Source: Nematostella vectensis
Taxonomy: Eukaryota; Cnidaria; Anthozoa; Actiniaria; Edwardsiidae
Reading direction: 5' to 3'
DNA length: 64,000 nucleotides
NCBI RefSeq assembly: GCF_932526225.1
Contig: NC_064044.1
Span: 2,487,001 to 2,551,000 of the forward strand
The notes below the pieces were generated by a model, which did not search any database, was not told the origin of the DNA, and saw nothing but the letters and a program-made list of their open reading frames with translations. This document shows, piece after piece, positions 33,115 to 43,179 of the stretch (the stretch's first letter is position 1; the number at the start of each line of letters is the position of its first letter). The translations under genes were made by a program, and so were the position numbers.

Positions 33115-33362
33115 ATTGTTTTCTGTAAAACGCGCTGATTTAGTGAACGTTTTGTTTTATTTATTTAACTATTTATTTAACAGAGACAAGCGACAGACTT
33201 CAAGATGTAACTCAGGAGTCCAGTTCATCATCAATCAAGTCCAAATCCGCACAGGAGCTTGAGACGGAAAACCGGCGCGCGCATTCCAGTTGGCTATCTC
33301 CTTCCAAGACCAAGGACTTAATGGAAAAGGAGTCCCCACGAGCAATTCCAAGACCAATGTGA

Positions 33363-34404
33363 ACAACAATAGATCTCTGTGGACCCCACTGACACAATTC
33401 CTAGACCAATGCAAACAGCAATAAGCGGTCCCTGTCAATATAACAGTTTTATTGTATTTTGACCACGAAACAGAAGTTGGCATCAGAAGTCTTGTTTTGA
33501 AAGAAATAAAGTTATAATTCCTGAAAGAAACAGTATGCAAGAAAAACAAAGAAACAATTGTACAAAGCATATTGACAAACATCTATTTCAAATAAGGTTG
33601 CACTCGAAGAATCCTTGTATCGTAAATAAATCGAATCCTGGTCTCTGAAAACCACTTGATTTTGATTCACGCATGCATACACTAATTCATTTTATTTTTA
33701 CTTGGTTTTGTTTATATTTAATTTTATTCGCTTATTTATTTGATACCCATGAAGCACCGCGGGCTACGACATATGGATTCTCCGAATGGAACCTTATTCG
33801 TTATAGGTGCAAACAGGACATATATTGTTTTTAATAAATAACCATATCAATCATTCTCGCCTTTTTGTGTGTGTGTGTGTGCTAACACGGATCCCCCATA
33901 TTGTCTGACAGTCCGCTGGCCATGGGTATTGCAGGTCAGGAGAATGACCCCTCCGCCCCAAAACCTTTGTCTTGCTTTGAGATAGCGTCAGGAGCACGAT
34001 ATTTGATAGTGCCTGAAAAGGGTATTAGTCCCTATCTTATTAGAAGAACCCGCGCGCCCGTTCCTTCCCTCTTCACCCCATCGCGGGATAATAACTCGCT
34101 GATCCTCGCCAGGGTTGCACAGACCTTGAAAATACAGTAAGTCCTTGAAAATACATTTCCGATTTTGAGGTATCGAGTTTACTCGTAAACGTTATAGTCC
34201 TTAAAAAGTCCTGGAATTTTCTTAAACACGAGGTTCCGGTTTAAAAGGCGAACCCCAACAGTTCGCGGGGGGTCTCATTGTCACTCAACCGCCTGGATTC
34301 CATGATTCCTACGAGTTTGAGCTTTCACATCCTTCAAAAGCCGATGAAAAGGTACGAAAACACTTTTCTTGCAATTCTGTTATTTCTTTTTAGCAAAAAG
34401 CTCA
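33363..34404. other. 3' UTR and intergenic sequence; no gene supported
   Basis: It contains the AATAAA near 33,508 and a GTGTGT tract near 33,861 that resembles 15,437. A 79-codon ORF at 33,901-34,140 has no recognisable features. Confidence 0.4.
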
Positions 34405-34520
34405 TAATTCAATTTTATTTTTAGTGACAAACGCTTAGTCCGGTCAAGCTAGTAAGCGCCTGGGTACGAGGCAGCCGAATGTAACTTAATATTCTCACCG
34501 GACTCATTATGAATAGGATA
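34405..34520. repeat. Left part of third copy of the intergenic repeat
   Basis: 'cataattcaattttattttt', the GCGCCTGGGTACGAGGCAGC block and CTCAC(C/T)GGACTC match 19,728-19,835. About 100 bp of the unit A repeat is missing before the match resumes at 42,165. The gap is occupied by Polinton 1. Confidence 0.75.
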
Positions 34521-34751
34521 TTTATAGCTCTGCTGCGTCGTCGACATCGTGCGGATATGGGTGGGGCCCTCGTGTCTAAATGTCTGCTTACTCCATGGAT
34601 AACAGCCGAGACCCGGGAGCGCTCCTTGGTCTGCTGTACGGCCGCCAGCGGCGGCCTTGCGGGCGGAGTCCCGCCGTCGGCCGCTGCGTGCGGATCGGTA
34701 GCTCGCTGGTTAACAGCTGGTGTGCACGTGAACGCGGCAGCTAGCTCCCGC

Positions 34752-35219
34752 CTACGTGTGTAGAGGCCGATCAATGACACTAGAAGACCAGCGAGCCCGA
34801 TGACCGAGCTGGCCGACCAGGCAGAGTTGCTCTCCGGGGCAGGTGTGTGTGCCGAAGGCATGCCAGCGCTTGCCGTTCCGGAGGCGGCATCGTCGGCGCG
34901 CAAGCCCTGCGGCTCGCTCTGCCCCGGGGCCACCGGCAGCTGCTGCGCAGGGGCGACACGAAGCGACTCTTTCTTCGCTCTGTTGATTCGGTTCCACTTT
35001 GCCAAGCGCCTTCCGGCTTCGGCTCGTCTTCCGGCTTCGACTCGTGATTGGCGCGTCGCGCGCCGCTGCCGTCCCGGCAGCCACAGGCGTGCGTGCAGGT
35101 TCTTGATTCCGTTTGCCAGGTTCTTGGGCAAGTTCTTGAGCAAGTTGTTCGTCAGGCTGGGCACTAGTACTTCCTTGAGGTTCCTCCATCTGCGTCGACG
35201 TGCGAACACGCGGTGTCAA
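34752..35219 (-). pseudogene. Polinton 1 small membrane protein, frameshifted
   Basis: The start at 35,219 opens a Gln/Glu-rich N-terminal region. The hydrophobic segment (SVIGLAGLLVSLIGLYTRRR) is read in a different frame, so there is a shift near 35,040. One membrane span with basic flank; function unknown. It is the last of four co-oriented genes. Confidence 0.5.
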
Positions 35220-35268
35220 CTACTTGGTACCAAGTGGTAGGAAAAGTGGCGAGCTTTCAAATGAGCGT

Positions 35269-35874
35269 CTACTCTGGGATGGCGGGCTCGACACTGTCCG
35301 CGGCTGCTACCTCGCGTTGGCTCCGCGTGTCAGCGCTTGCCGTTCCGGTGTCGGCACGACAGCCCACATGACACGCTATGTGTAACGCCCCGGCGGATAA
35401 AGCCATCAAACGACCGCGGCGTAGAGCCAGGCTTCCGCACAATATGCGGAGCTCGTTGTTGACGATGTAGTCGGACACTAGGTCATTGTGAAGATCGATC
35501 ACACTGTCTATCGGCAGCGCCATGCCTACTAGCTTGGTCGTAAGCTTCAGAAAGCTGTCTGCCAGGGCGTCTGTAGTCCGGCTGGCTAGAGCGGTCTCGT
35601 ATCGCCTCTGGTACTTCCTCACCTCCTCGGCGCTCATGCGTTTGACGTCGTCGTGAGTCAGGGCCTTGCCTACCATTTCTCTCGACCTCCCCGAGGCTAC
35701 GAGAATCGCGAGTTCCTCCCTCGCGTCTGCTATCTCAGTTTGCTCACCTCCGGTTGCCGCCCCGGCAGGATGCGTCGAGCAGTCAAACGACTCGACGGCC
35801 GGGAGGCCTGCGGCGTCCCCCTCAAGAAGACTCTCAAAGTATTCGTCGCTCCTCATGCCGTGGCTAAGGTGCAT
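35269..35874 (-). CDS. Polinton 1 conserved protein, 201 codons, unknown function
   Basis: Intact ORF. The central helical region (ALTHDDVKRMSAEEV ... DSFLKLTTKLVGM) is, to my recollection, conserved in cnidarian Polintons, but I know no function. It starts 24 bp after the ATPase ends, consistent with a compact co-oriented block. The last ~25 codons look less conserved. Confidence 0.65.
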   Translation of the reverse strand: MHLSHGMRSDEYFESLLEGDAAGLPAVESFDCSTHPAGAATGGEQTEIADAREELAILVASGRSREMVGKALTHDDVKRMSAEEVRKYQRRYETALASRTTDALADSFLKLTTKLVGMALPIDSVIDLHNDLVSDYIVNNELRILCGSLALRRGRLMALSAGALHIACHVGCRADTGTASADTRSQREVAAADSVEPAIPE

Positions 35875-35898
35875 ATACGTTATGCCCTAGGGCGGTGG

Positions 35899-36494
35899 TT
35901 ACCGTTCAACTAGGGCGATGGTATAAGGGTGACGCAAGCAAAACTCTAACTTCGAGAACTCTTTCGTCTTGAGGGCCTTCATGTACTCTTTCATCTTCTC
36001 TTCTGAGAGCTCCGCACCGTAGTCATAGCTTTCATGTCCGCCTTGCTCGGGGTATAGAAGACCACCAGGGCCGCGATGTTCTCGCGGAACGGCTTCGTGA
36101 TGCTGGTGAGCTGCTGCGTGATCACCCACACGCTAAAACCCACGTGGCGCTCGCTGAATGCCAAGTTGACGAGCTGGTCAGAGCGCCTCTTTACGTCTTT
36201 CGAGGCCGCACAGTCCTCGAGTATGATTAGCGTATTAGTGCCTTCGAAGAGAGTGGAGACAAACCTCAGCAGCATGTCGATCTGACCCGCCTCAGGTGCG
36301 ATGACAAACAGACGATCGTCGCCCTCGCCGAAGCCGTCGTATGTTTTGTTGTAGACAAAGGTAGGGCACACAAGTACGATGTAGTCAATTTTGCCCAGAA
36401 AAGGGCCGCGCAGTCGGTCCACTACGAATTGGGTCTTCCCGCATGACGTCGGGCCCACGTTGAGAGCGTTAAATGGGACGTTTTTCGGGTCCAT
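35899..36494 (-). pseudogene. Polinton 1 packaging ATPase (A32/FtsK-HerA type), frameshifted
   Basis: This is the genome-packaging ATPase. The P-loop is GPTSCGKT near the N-terminus and a Walker B-like strand is LIILEDC. The TQQ sensor-like motif is in WVITQQLTS. The frame from 36,494 runs to 35,991, but the conserved C-terminal end (FCLRHPYTIALVER) is in another frame from about 36,020 to 35,899. So there is one frameshift near 36,025. It lies 19 bp downstream of the capsid gene. Confidence 0.85.
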
Positions 36495-36513
36495 ACCGCT
36501 CCGGCGTATGTGC

Positions 36514-37779
36514 TCAGTATTGTATGGACTCTAGCTGTCCGTTCATAAGGTTCATCTGGGCGTCGGCCACTACAAACACGCGACAGTTTACGCTACCCGA
36601 GCCGCCTGCCGTGCGTTTTATCTCGAGGTGCACACCGTCGCGGGTATTGACCAATCGGAGACCACCCCCATGGATGGCGCTGTCGTCCGTCGTTCGAAGG
36701 TCGATCCACAGAGCAAACTTGTTATCGCCATAGAACGACTCGGGGCCGATTGCCGGGGCGGCGGGCGCTCCGCTGTGCCCCCCTGGGGAGGGGCGGACGA
36801 ACCGCCTTTTCGCCTCCCTCCAGAAATCCGTGGGGCGCAGGCCCTGGCTGAAGACTTTGTTTGGCGTGCCTTCGATTGTAACGCGAACGCTCTTGATGTC
36901 GGGGTACACGAACTTCTCAGAGTCGCGAGTCCCTGCCGTGTATGGCTCCACGAAGAGGAGCAGCAGACCACTCATAGACCTTCGCGGCAGGTTGACACTC
37001 TCGTTGATTATGCTGTCCGTCCCTTTGCTAATCACGAAGGTCTTGTGAAGGTTCACTTGCTCGTAGAAGAACGTTATGCCGTTGTGGTAGGCGGCGGCTG
37101 CAGACCGGGGGAGGTTGTCGTCCCTCAGGCTTTCGTACTCCAGCTCTAGATTTTTGATGCCATAGGATAATTTGGTGGCATCAGTTCCGACTACTACCTG
37201 GTCAGCCGATGCGAACGTGATCTCGAAGAGCAGCGCCTCGGAGAGCGCCCTTGGGTATAGCACGCCGTGGTCCGTCAGCAGAGAATGGTCTAGCGGGATG
37301 GTGTACCTCGCCCCGTGGGTGGCGCTTAGAGCGTTCTCCTTGGCGTTACTGGTCGCCTTATCGCCAGCCTTGGAGCGGAGCTTGCGCATGTTTTCTGACT
37401 GTATGCCCTGCTCCAGGCGGTCCTCTCTCTCGACCTTGGACAGTTAAAGCTCCTCATACGTCTTGAAAGCGTCGTAGCGGTTCGTGTCCTGGAGCGTTTC
37501 TCCTGCAACCGTGATTTTCAGGCGGCTCACGAGATTTCGGCCGACGTTGTTCACGACGGTATTATTCGCATGGCCTGAGACGGAGAGATCGAGACCGACC
37601 CTCAAGGAGCCAGGCACGAGCGTGACGCCTTCCGATAACTTTGGGACCGCCACATATAGCGTCTCGTCTGGCGAGGCCGTCGACGGGTTGAGAGTGACCC
37701 GGTGAACAGTTCTCCTGGCTTTCAACCCCAGAGGGATTCTGGGTGTTCGTTGGGGGTCAAGTTTATCGCTGACTGACAT
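36514..37779 (-). pseudogene. Polinton 1 major capsid protein, one in-frame stop
   Basis: This is the double jelly-roll major capsid protein of Polintons and adintoviruses. The frame from the ATG at 37,779 continues to 36,514 (about 421 codons) with a single in-frame TAA at 37,444-37,446. Conserved blocks include RTVHRVTLNPS, AGETLQD, IPLDHSLLTDHGV, LLLFVEPY and ALWIDLRTTDD. The C-terminus (VVADAQMNL) is complete. It is divergent from the membrane-active gene at 37,878 across a 98-bp spacer that must hold both promoters. Confidence 0.92.
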
Positions 37780-37877
37780 CGTATACGCGTATGCACATAA
37801 AGTACGAAGTCGCGTGGCTATGGTGCGGGCTGTTAGACATGTCTAACATAGCATAGCACGAGTTATGCGCGCGCATC

Positions 37878-38832
37878 ATGGGTGATGTTGACGTTGACAT
37901 TGACGATACCTTGCCGGGCGCGTTCGCCGATCGCGGGGCGGGGGACGACGAGACGACGCCCCTCATCCCGTTTGACCCCGACGATGAGGAGTCGATCCCA
38001 AAGACGAGCACGTCCTTGCGTACGCATGCTGCGCATAGCATGGCTTCGCAAACCGCCGGAACGGCAAGCGCCGTAACCTCGTTCATCACAGAGGGTGCAG
38101 CGACAAGTCTCGGTCTCCAGTTCCTCAGGGAGGAATACCCAAACCTTGACGAGAATCTGATACGGTTCCAGTCAGACCAGAGGGGAAAGACGCTAATACA
38201 GCTTCGCAACCTTGGCAAAGGAGGTTGGACTAAACCAAGACAGCTGTTCAACGAGGACGGAGCGTTCGACAGGACGTTGCAAAGCTGGAAGGGTTCAAGC
38301 TGGCGATGGGGTCAGCTGCCAGCTGTCCGTGGCAGAGATAGACGCGGTCATCCAGGAGAACACAGAACGAGTCCAAGAGCTGCAAGGGGTGGTAGCCGCA
38401 GACAGGGAGACCATCGACGACCCTAACACGTCAGAGAGTCGCCGCCAAGAGGCCCGTGAGCGCAACGAGGAGAGGCTATCCGAGATTGACGAACTAGAAC
38501 GCGAAAACCGAGAGCTCGAGAACCAAAAGCCGCTAAGAGAGCGCATCAAAGCCGTCTTCAAAAAGTACGGCTTTACCGTCACCGCTATCGGGTTGGCCGT
38601 AGCGACGACGATCGCGGCCATTGTGACGTCGCTGGGCAAGTCGCTCTCCTCCGTGGCCAGAGGGGTCGGTAACGGGCTTAAGGCCATCGGGAAAAAGCTA
38701 GGCGAGCTTCTCTCCGGGCTAGTAGGCAGCATCGCGAACTTCGTGTTTAAGGCCGCAGGAGAAGCGGTGAAATTCCTTGGCGAAAACGCGTGGCTGCTCA
38801 TTCTAGCCGCAGCCGCGTTCTTGGTTCGTTAA
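37878..38832 (+). pseudogene. Polinton 1 amphipathic/membrane-active protein, frameshifted
   Basis: The acidic N-terminal part (37,878 to about 38,285) and the C-terminal part (about 38,300-38,832) are in different frames, with at least one indel near 38,285-38,310. The C-terminal part has a coiled coil (IDELERENRELENQ), a Gly/Lys-rich amphipathic stretch and two hydrophobic segments (TVTAIGLAVATTIAAIV; AWLLILAAAAFLV). I infer a minor virion component that disturbs membranes, by analogy only. Its 3' end overlaps the convergent gene by 35 bp. Confidence 0.65.
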
Positions 38833-40204
38833 ATGCAAAGCAGTCATCGGAACAAGTAATACCCCGCGGCCACCACGAGTGCTGACAACCCCGCCTTGAG
38901 GGCGGTGTGGTCACTCTTTCGCCCGACGTGCTATGCGCAGCTGCAGCCGGAACGGCACCGGCGCCGCCCCGGTCCGGGGCAGCCTTGCCCTCCGCGTGCA
39001 CTTTCGCAGGGGTGCTTTGCCGCCGGGGCGGCACGTGGTCAGTCGCGTGTGGCACCCTAGGATGCCCACCGGCCATGTTATGAGCACCGACTGGCTTTGT
39101 CTCGGCGTTGATCGCGTTTGTTCCGAGCTTCATGGAGTCCGTGGCTTTCTGCAGCTTATCGTTGTAGCCCACGACGCTTTGCGTGTTTATCACCAGATCG
39201 CTCGGCATCAGCCACACTCCTGGTGCAACCGCAAGACTCAGTCTCACCTTGGCCTCCTGCACGGCTAACTGGTACCTTTGCACGCTTTGAGCGATGTCGT
39301 TTTCTATGATCGCGTCTTCGAGCAGCTCCGTGAACTCCGCCTGCGCCTCCATGGCCGGCCCACCGGCCCCTGCGATGGAGGAACGGACGTTTACCTGCGC
39401 GCCAAGCACTGTGTAGACGAACGCCTCGACCGAGCGGTCGAGTCTCACTAGCCCTGCTTTTGTCGTAGCCACGGATCACGTGCACGTTGCGATACCCCTC
39501 CCCCGGGTAGAACACAAACACATCGCCTAGCCCGTGGTTACGCCCGCCTTTCCATCGGAAGTCCGGCTTACGCGGCAAACCGAACTCTATGCATAGACGC
39601 TCGAAAGCGGTCTTCTTGTAGGGGTTACCTTTTTGCGTGAACGGGTTGTCGCCAGGCAGGGGGGCGCCGAGCTCGTAGAGTACCCTCCGGATGGTAAAGT
39701 AGACGTAAAACCTTAGAAATCCCCTGATGACAGAGGGGAGCGTGGCGAAAGTGGGGTCAGTTAGGGACACTCCACATCCGGCGTTGCGCACCAGACCGCA
39801 AAGTTGAGTTGCTGTGGCCAGTACCCATAGGAAGGCTCCGATAGCCACCGGCGAGACTCCTTGGCGGACTTGTGCGTGACTACTGTCTCTTTGAATATGT
39901 CTCGGATCCTAGTCGTGAATGATTTGTCCTCAGCCACGTGTATCTCCAGCTGCGTGAGTAGTGGGGTGATGTCTGAGGCCGTGCTCTCCACGGGGGTCGC
40001 GGGCACGGCGTAGAGCAGCTTTTGCGCGAGGGTCAGAGACCTAGGGAAACCTAGGGAAACCGGTTTTTTGGCTTGTTCGGCTATAGCGTGTTTGATATGT
40101 TCGGCTATAGAGGCTCCCGCCGCAACTGCCGCTTTCTTCGTCTCCTCCTCCTTCCTTCGGGGGACCTCGTTCAGCATCTGCCAGCCTTCCCAATCCATGC
40201 TCAA
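38798..40204 (-). pseudogene. Polinton 1 conserved large protein (GYWPQQLN motif), multiply frameshifted
   Basis: Three successive frames carry one family: 40,204 to about 39,785 (ends at GYWPQQLNFAVWCAT), about 39,785 to 39,480 (FLRFYVYFTIRRVLYELG, NHGLGDVFVF), and 39,472 to about 39,060 (FVYTVLGAQVNVRSSI, QSVQRYQLAVQEA). The shifts lie near 39,785 and 39,475. A hydrophobic end (ALVVAAGYYLF) is in yet another frame at about 38,844-38,925. The family is, as I recall, common in cnidarian Polintons, with no known function. Its start is 24 bp from the divergent minor capsid start. Confidence 0.7.
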
Positions 40205-40228
40205 CCCTATTAGACACGAAGGCGGGCT

Positions 40229-40915
40229 ATGTTCAACACAATGGTGGTCCTACACGCTGTGTTCACCGGAGGTGAACTGACGCTCTTCTTCGAGCAGCCG
40301 ATAAAGCGCCCTCGCATTGTGGCGCTCCGGCAGTGCTCGCTATTTAACAGCTGGTATAATCTCGAGCGGGAGCAGCAGATAACGACTCCCTCCCTCCCGC
40401 CCATCGTCACTCTGCCAGCCGGGCACAACACGGCCGAGTCCATCGTGGAGACGATCAACCACGCTAAAAGCCAGATTCTGACCGTGAAGCTGGATCCCCT
40501 CACCGAGACTATCGTGCTCGTGTCCACAGGCATTGTGTTCCTGAACGCCGAGCTTTGCGCACTATTTGGCCTAGAGGCTAAAGACGATCAGATGGGGGAG
40601 CGGGGCCTCGCACTGCCCTTGGGGGACCCCCCACTTAAGGTGACTTTGTCGAAAATAGAGGCCATCTACATCTTCTGCGACATCGTAGACCGCTCGCAGT
40701 GCCTCGCCTTAGACGAGCCTTTAAACGTTCTCGCTTGCCTAAAAACCCGCGGGAGGCCGCACGAGAAAGTCGTCTATGGGCCCGACATCCCCATTTGTGT
40801 CGCTGCGTCTTCCTCTGAGTTTGTCTCGAGTATCCGAATATGGATCAGGGATGACCGCGGTAGACGGGTGGACTTTAAGGAAAAGCCTGTTCGCCTCGTA
40901 TTAGAGCTAACCTAG
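40229..40915 (+). CDS. Polinton 1 minor capsid (penton-like) protein, intact
   Basis: A 228-codon ORF with no defects. Its mainly beta composition and the C-terminal IRIWIRDDRGRRVDF block match what I recall of Polinton penton (single jelly-roll) proteins. It is followed after 16 bp by the next co-oriented gene, and the sister copy is in Polinton 2 (46,650-47,345, broken). The function is assigned by family resemblance and position. Confidence 0.75.
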   Translation: MFNTMVVLHAVFTGGELTLFFEQPIKRPRIVALRQCSLFNSWYNLEREQQITTPSLPPIVTLPAGHNTAESIVETINHAKSQILTVKLDPLTETIVLVSTGIVFLNAELCALFGLEAKDDQMGERGLALPLGDPPLKVTLSKIEAIYIFCDIVDRSQCLALDEPLNVLACLKTRGRPHEKVVYGPDIPICVAASSSEFVSSIRIWIRDDRGRRVDFKEKPVRLVLELT

Positions 40916-40931
40916 GCCCGACATAACAGGC

Positions 40932-41609
40932 ATGGCGAACAGCGACGTTAGCAGCGGTGGCATATTCATATATCCCCCGCTCCCCAGTGCCCACCCCCCG
41001 CAAACGCCTACCGCTCCGGCAAGCACTGGCGGCGAAGCGCAAAGTTTCCGACTCCAGGTAATACGTGACACTCAGGCGGTTCTAGACAATGAGATAACGC
41101 ATTATCGACAGGTGCGGAAGAAGTATAAGCGCGCCTTCGCCGTTACCCATGCTGTGTCTGTGGCATCCGGCATCGCTGCAGGGGCGCTTTCCAGCGCCGG
41201 GCTGGGAGTCTCTTTAATTGGGATAGGGGTTCTGATCGGCGCTCCGCTGGCAGGGGTCGCTGGGCTGGTCGGTGTCGTGGGTGTGGGCGCGGGGGTGGTC
41301 TCTAGGGGTCTTACGAGCAAGGTGGCTAAACACGAAGACACGATGGTTCTAGCGGAGAGTAAGAAAAACTCGATCAGCGAGCTGGTCTCTAAGGCTCTGC
41401 AAGACGGGCGTATCTCAGACGAAGAGTTTCGGCTAATACTTCAGGAACAAGAGAGATACAACGCGCTCAAGGCCGCTATCAGAGCTCGACACGGCCTCGC
41501 ACCGCATGATAAAAAAAGCGGGAAAGGGCCCTCCCTGGTGGCACGCGAAAGGATGAAAAAGAGACTGCGAAAAATTCGCGAGGAGTTCGGGAGCGAGGTG
41601 TTCGAGTAG
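40932..41609 (+). CDS. Polinton 1 predicted membrane protein, intact
   Basis: 225 codons. A Pro-rich N-terminus and basic helix (HYRQVRKKYKRAF) are followed by long Gly/Ala/Val hydrophobic spans (residues ~75-125) and a charged helical C-terminus (LVSKALQDGRISDEEF...). It could be a virion membrane or pore-like protein; function unknown. It reads toward the right terminus and is preserved without breaks, unlike most neighbours. Confidence 0.7.
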   Translation: MANSDVSSGGIFIYPPLPSAHPPQTPTAPASTGGEAQSFRLQVIRDTQAVLDNEITHYRQVRKKYKRAFAVTHAVSVASGIAAGALSSAGLGVSLIGIGVLIGAPLAGVAGLVGVVGVGAGVVSRGLTSKVAKHEDTMVLAESKKNSISELVSKALQDGRISDEEFRLILQEQERYNALKAAIRARHGLAPHDKKSGKGPSLVARERMKKRLRKIREEFGSEVFE

Positions 41610-41689
41610 AACTCAGGTTTAAACGCCATGCCGGCGGCTTTGAACTCACGGCCGAAAAACGGTTACTCCACGCTCCGTAGGTTGGCGGC

Positions 41690-42158
41690 CCTCCTCGTTT
41701 TCGCGGCCCCAACGCTTACACGCGCCCGGGCTACACCCTAATTATTCATGCACGCGAAACACCTGCAGCCCTAATTATTATTCATGCACGCGAAACACCT
41801 GCGGCCCTAATTATTATTCATGTACGCGAAATCTATTTTGCCTACATTAGCTTTTGCCGGTTGTTCATGTACGTGAAACCGTTTTGGCCTACATTAGCAA
41901 TCGCCCCGTACGCGAAACCGATTTGGCCTACATTAGCAATCGCCAAAAGCTTATGTACGTGAAATCGATTCGTCCTACATTAGCGATCGCCGATTGTTTA
42001 TGTACGTGAAACACCATACGCTCGATATTTAGAGACGGGGCTGGGAGCCCCGGAGGGGCGATTCGCGCCTCCCAGGCCTAAGACGGGAGACGGGGCTGGG
42101 AGGCCCGGAGGGGCGATTCACGCCTCCCACCAGTTCCTCTGAAACCTCCAAGTCCCCC
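41690..42158. repeat. Polinton 1 right terminal region with subterminal repeats
   Basis: Repeated 'catgtacgtgaaacc' / 'cctacattagc' motifs occur at 41,745-42,015. Two copies follow of a GACGGGGCTGGGAG...GCGATTC(A/G)CGCCTCCCA block, and the terminus is 'ccaagtcccccc'. The layout mirrors the Polinton 2 TIR but the sequence has diverged. No target duplication can be checked because the other end is gone. Confidence 0.7.
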
Positions 42159-42164
42159 CTTGAA

Positions 42165-42229
42165 GTCAGTCGAGCAAGAATTCGCCAGCAATGCTGGCTT
42201 GTGCTTGCGCAGTTTGCACGGGACTTTAA
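42165..42229. repeat. Middle part of third copy of the intergenic repeat
   Basis: 'gtcagtcgagcaagaattcg' through 'gcgcagtttgcacgggact' matches 19,952-20,015, including the right arm of the 47-nt hairpin. It ends in TTAA (42,226-42,229), the target of the 17.3 kb insertion. Confidence 0.85.
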
Positions 42230-42239
42230 ACACGTTGTT

Positions 42240-42252
42240 CAGCTATAAAAGG
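42240..42252 (+). promoter_or_regulatory. TATA-like box in left TIR of the TTAA element
   Basis: GCTATAAAAGG is a near-consensus TATA box, present in both inverted ends (the right copy is inverted at about 59,471-59,482). Each end could fire inward. A short ORF (42,307-42,345) follows on the left. Confidence 0.45.
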
Positions 42253-42344
42253 AAAAGCTCCTCCCACCTCCGGGCTCAAGAACAATCAGTTATCAATCAG
42301 CCGTCAATGAGTCAACATGTCAGGACCATTGCTCTGAGCGCTTA

Positions 42345-43179
42345 ATTTAAATTTCATATTATAAACCAAAATAAATATCAGTCCTAGAGTTATCCATCTA
42401 AAAATGTTTCTATCTATCGTAAAATAATGCTATACCAAGCTGTATGCACTCTAAAATACGAGCATTTTCATCAAAGCGCAAGAAAAATTTATGCAGATGC
42501 GTTAGATTATGGATAGCGCAAAATTTAAAATTTAAAAGCAAATCACAAAGTTATCAATCTCTTAACACAACTGTCTTCATGTTGCTTATTTCAGCCGACT
42601 TAGGCTCAGAGATCAACAATTTTACAGGAGACTTATAATTTGTGACTGTTAGCGTGGTAGTGTTCTGAATAATATATAGATTTAGGCAATGCCTAAAAGC
42701 GGAGCCAGCATTGAACACCTTCTGTGTTGACTGATTGAGGTATTTTGGGGGGACCTAAGATCCTGCTCTTTACTGAGAGTTATTTATTGTACCAACCAAA
42801 TGGATCCAGGCCTTATTCAATAATTTAAATTATGCAGTACATCAAAGTTAACAAACACAATTCCTGGTGTGAATATGGCTGTCAAAGTTGTCAAGAGTCT
42901 AATGGTAAATTCTTATGTCTTATCATAGAAGATCCATTATAAATATTTTTTTTAATTAAAACAATACTCTGACAAGCTTTGCCCTTGTGCAGAATAGGTC
43001 ATGGATGTAATAGCATTCCAAAGATTTGAAATAATATATTTAGACTGTTTAGATGCCATACTGTAATTTTTATGTATTGATTTAGTGGCGATTCTCTCCT
43101 TCATTGGACCGAATATTCAGAAAAATGTCTGGAAATTAAAATCCAAAAATATATCTCCTTTCATGCAGTGAGTTTGCAG
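42345..43179. other. AT-rich sequence without a gene
   Basis: It holds the motif 'gcctaaaagcggagccagca' at 42,690-42,709, which recurs at about 56,122 and, changed, at about 62,986. Bases 42,940-43,110 are a diverged copy of 44,440-44,580, a direct repeat flanking the LINE. Confidence 0.5.

Larger units (their letters stand above)
24477..33329. repeat. 8.85 kb tandem unit B
   Basis: Second copy of the 15,958-24,476 unit, in the same order. It ends at 33,329, where the last exon diverges from the copy 1 sequence. Extra length comes mainly from the LINE insertion at about 31,214-32,400. Confidence 0.88.
30383..33362 (+). pseudogene. Zinc-finger/coiled-coil gene, copy 2 (unit B)
   Basis: The first exon (30,383-30,538) starts MAPRPKQCCPCCETEVVHLP and loses frame just before the second finger (CHFKGC...HLRDTH, read in 30,462-30,653). 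The acidic GDEDDTG block is at about 30,735. The coiled-coil exon is 32,484-32,619 with a good ACAG|GTGAAG donor. The last exon starts at 33,184. Phases match across this splice (one base plus two) and give a continuous coiled-coil protein end. The final codons differ from copy 1 after LMEK because the tandem array ends there; the stop is at 33,360-33,362 and an AATAAA lies near 33,508. A LINE insertion sits in the microsatellite between the exons. Confidence 0.6.
34521..42164. mobile_element. Polinton/Maverick 1, left end lost
   Basis: GC-rich compared with its surroundings. It holds the virion module of a Polinton (adintovirus-like): capsid, packaging ATPase, minor capsid and several conserved small proteins. 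The right terminus (about 41,690-42,160) ends in an AGTCCCCCC-type end like Polinton 2. No left TIR, integrase or polymerase is present, so the left part is deleted. It is inserted in a host repeat with loss of ~100 bp of target. Confidence 0.88.

Noticed and set aside
33901-34140. 79-codon ORF
   Set aside because: No motif, no copy elsewhere in the window and no splice or promoter context.
34421-35240. Overlapping 130-260-codon ORFs on both strands in the GC-rich left part of Polinton 1
   Set aside because: High GC makes stops rare; only the minus-strand frames with the membrane segment match the expected Polinton gene.
42158-42165. Target site duplication for Polinton 1
   Set aside because: The left terminus is deleted, so no duplication can be verified; apparent short matches are not meaningful.
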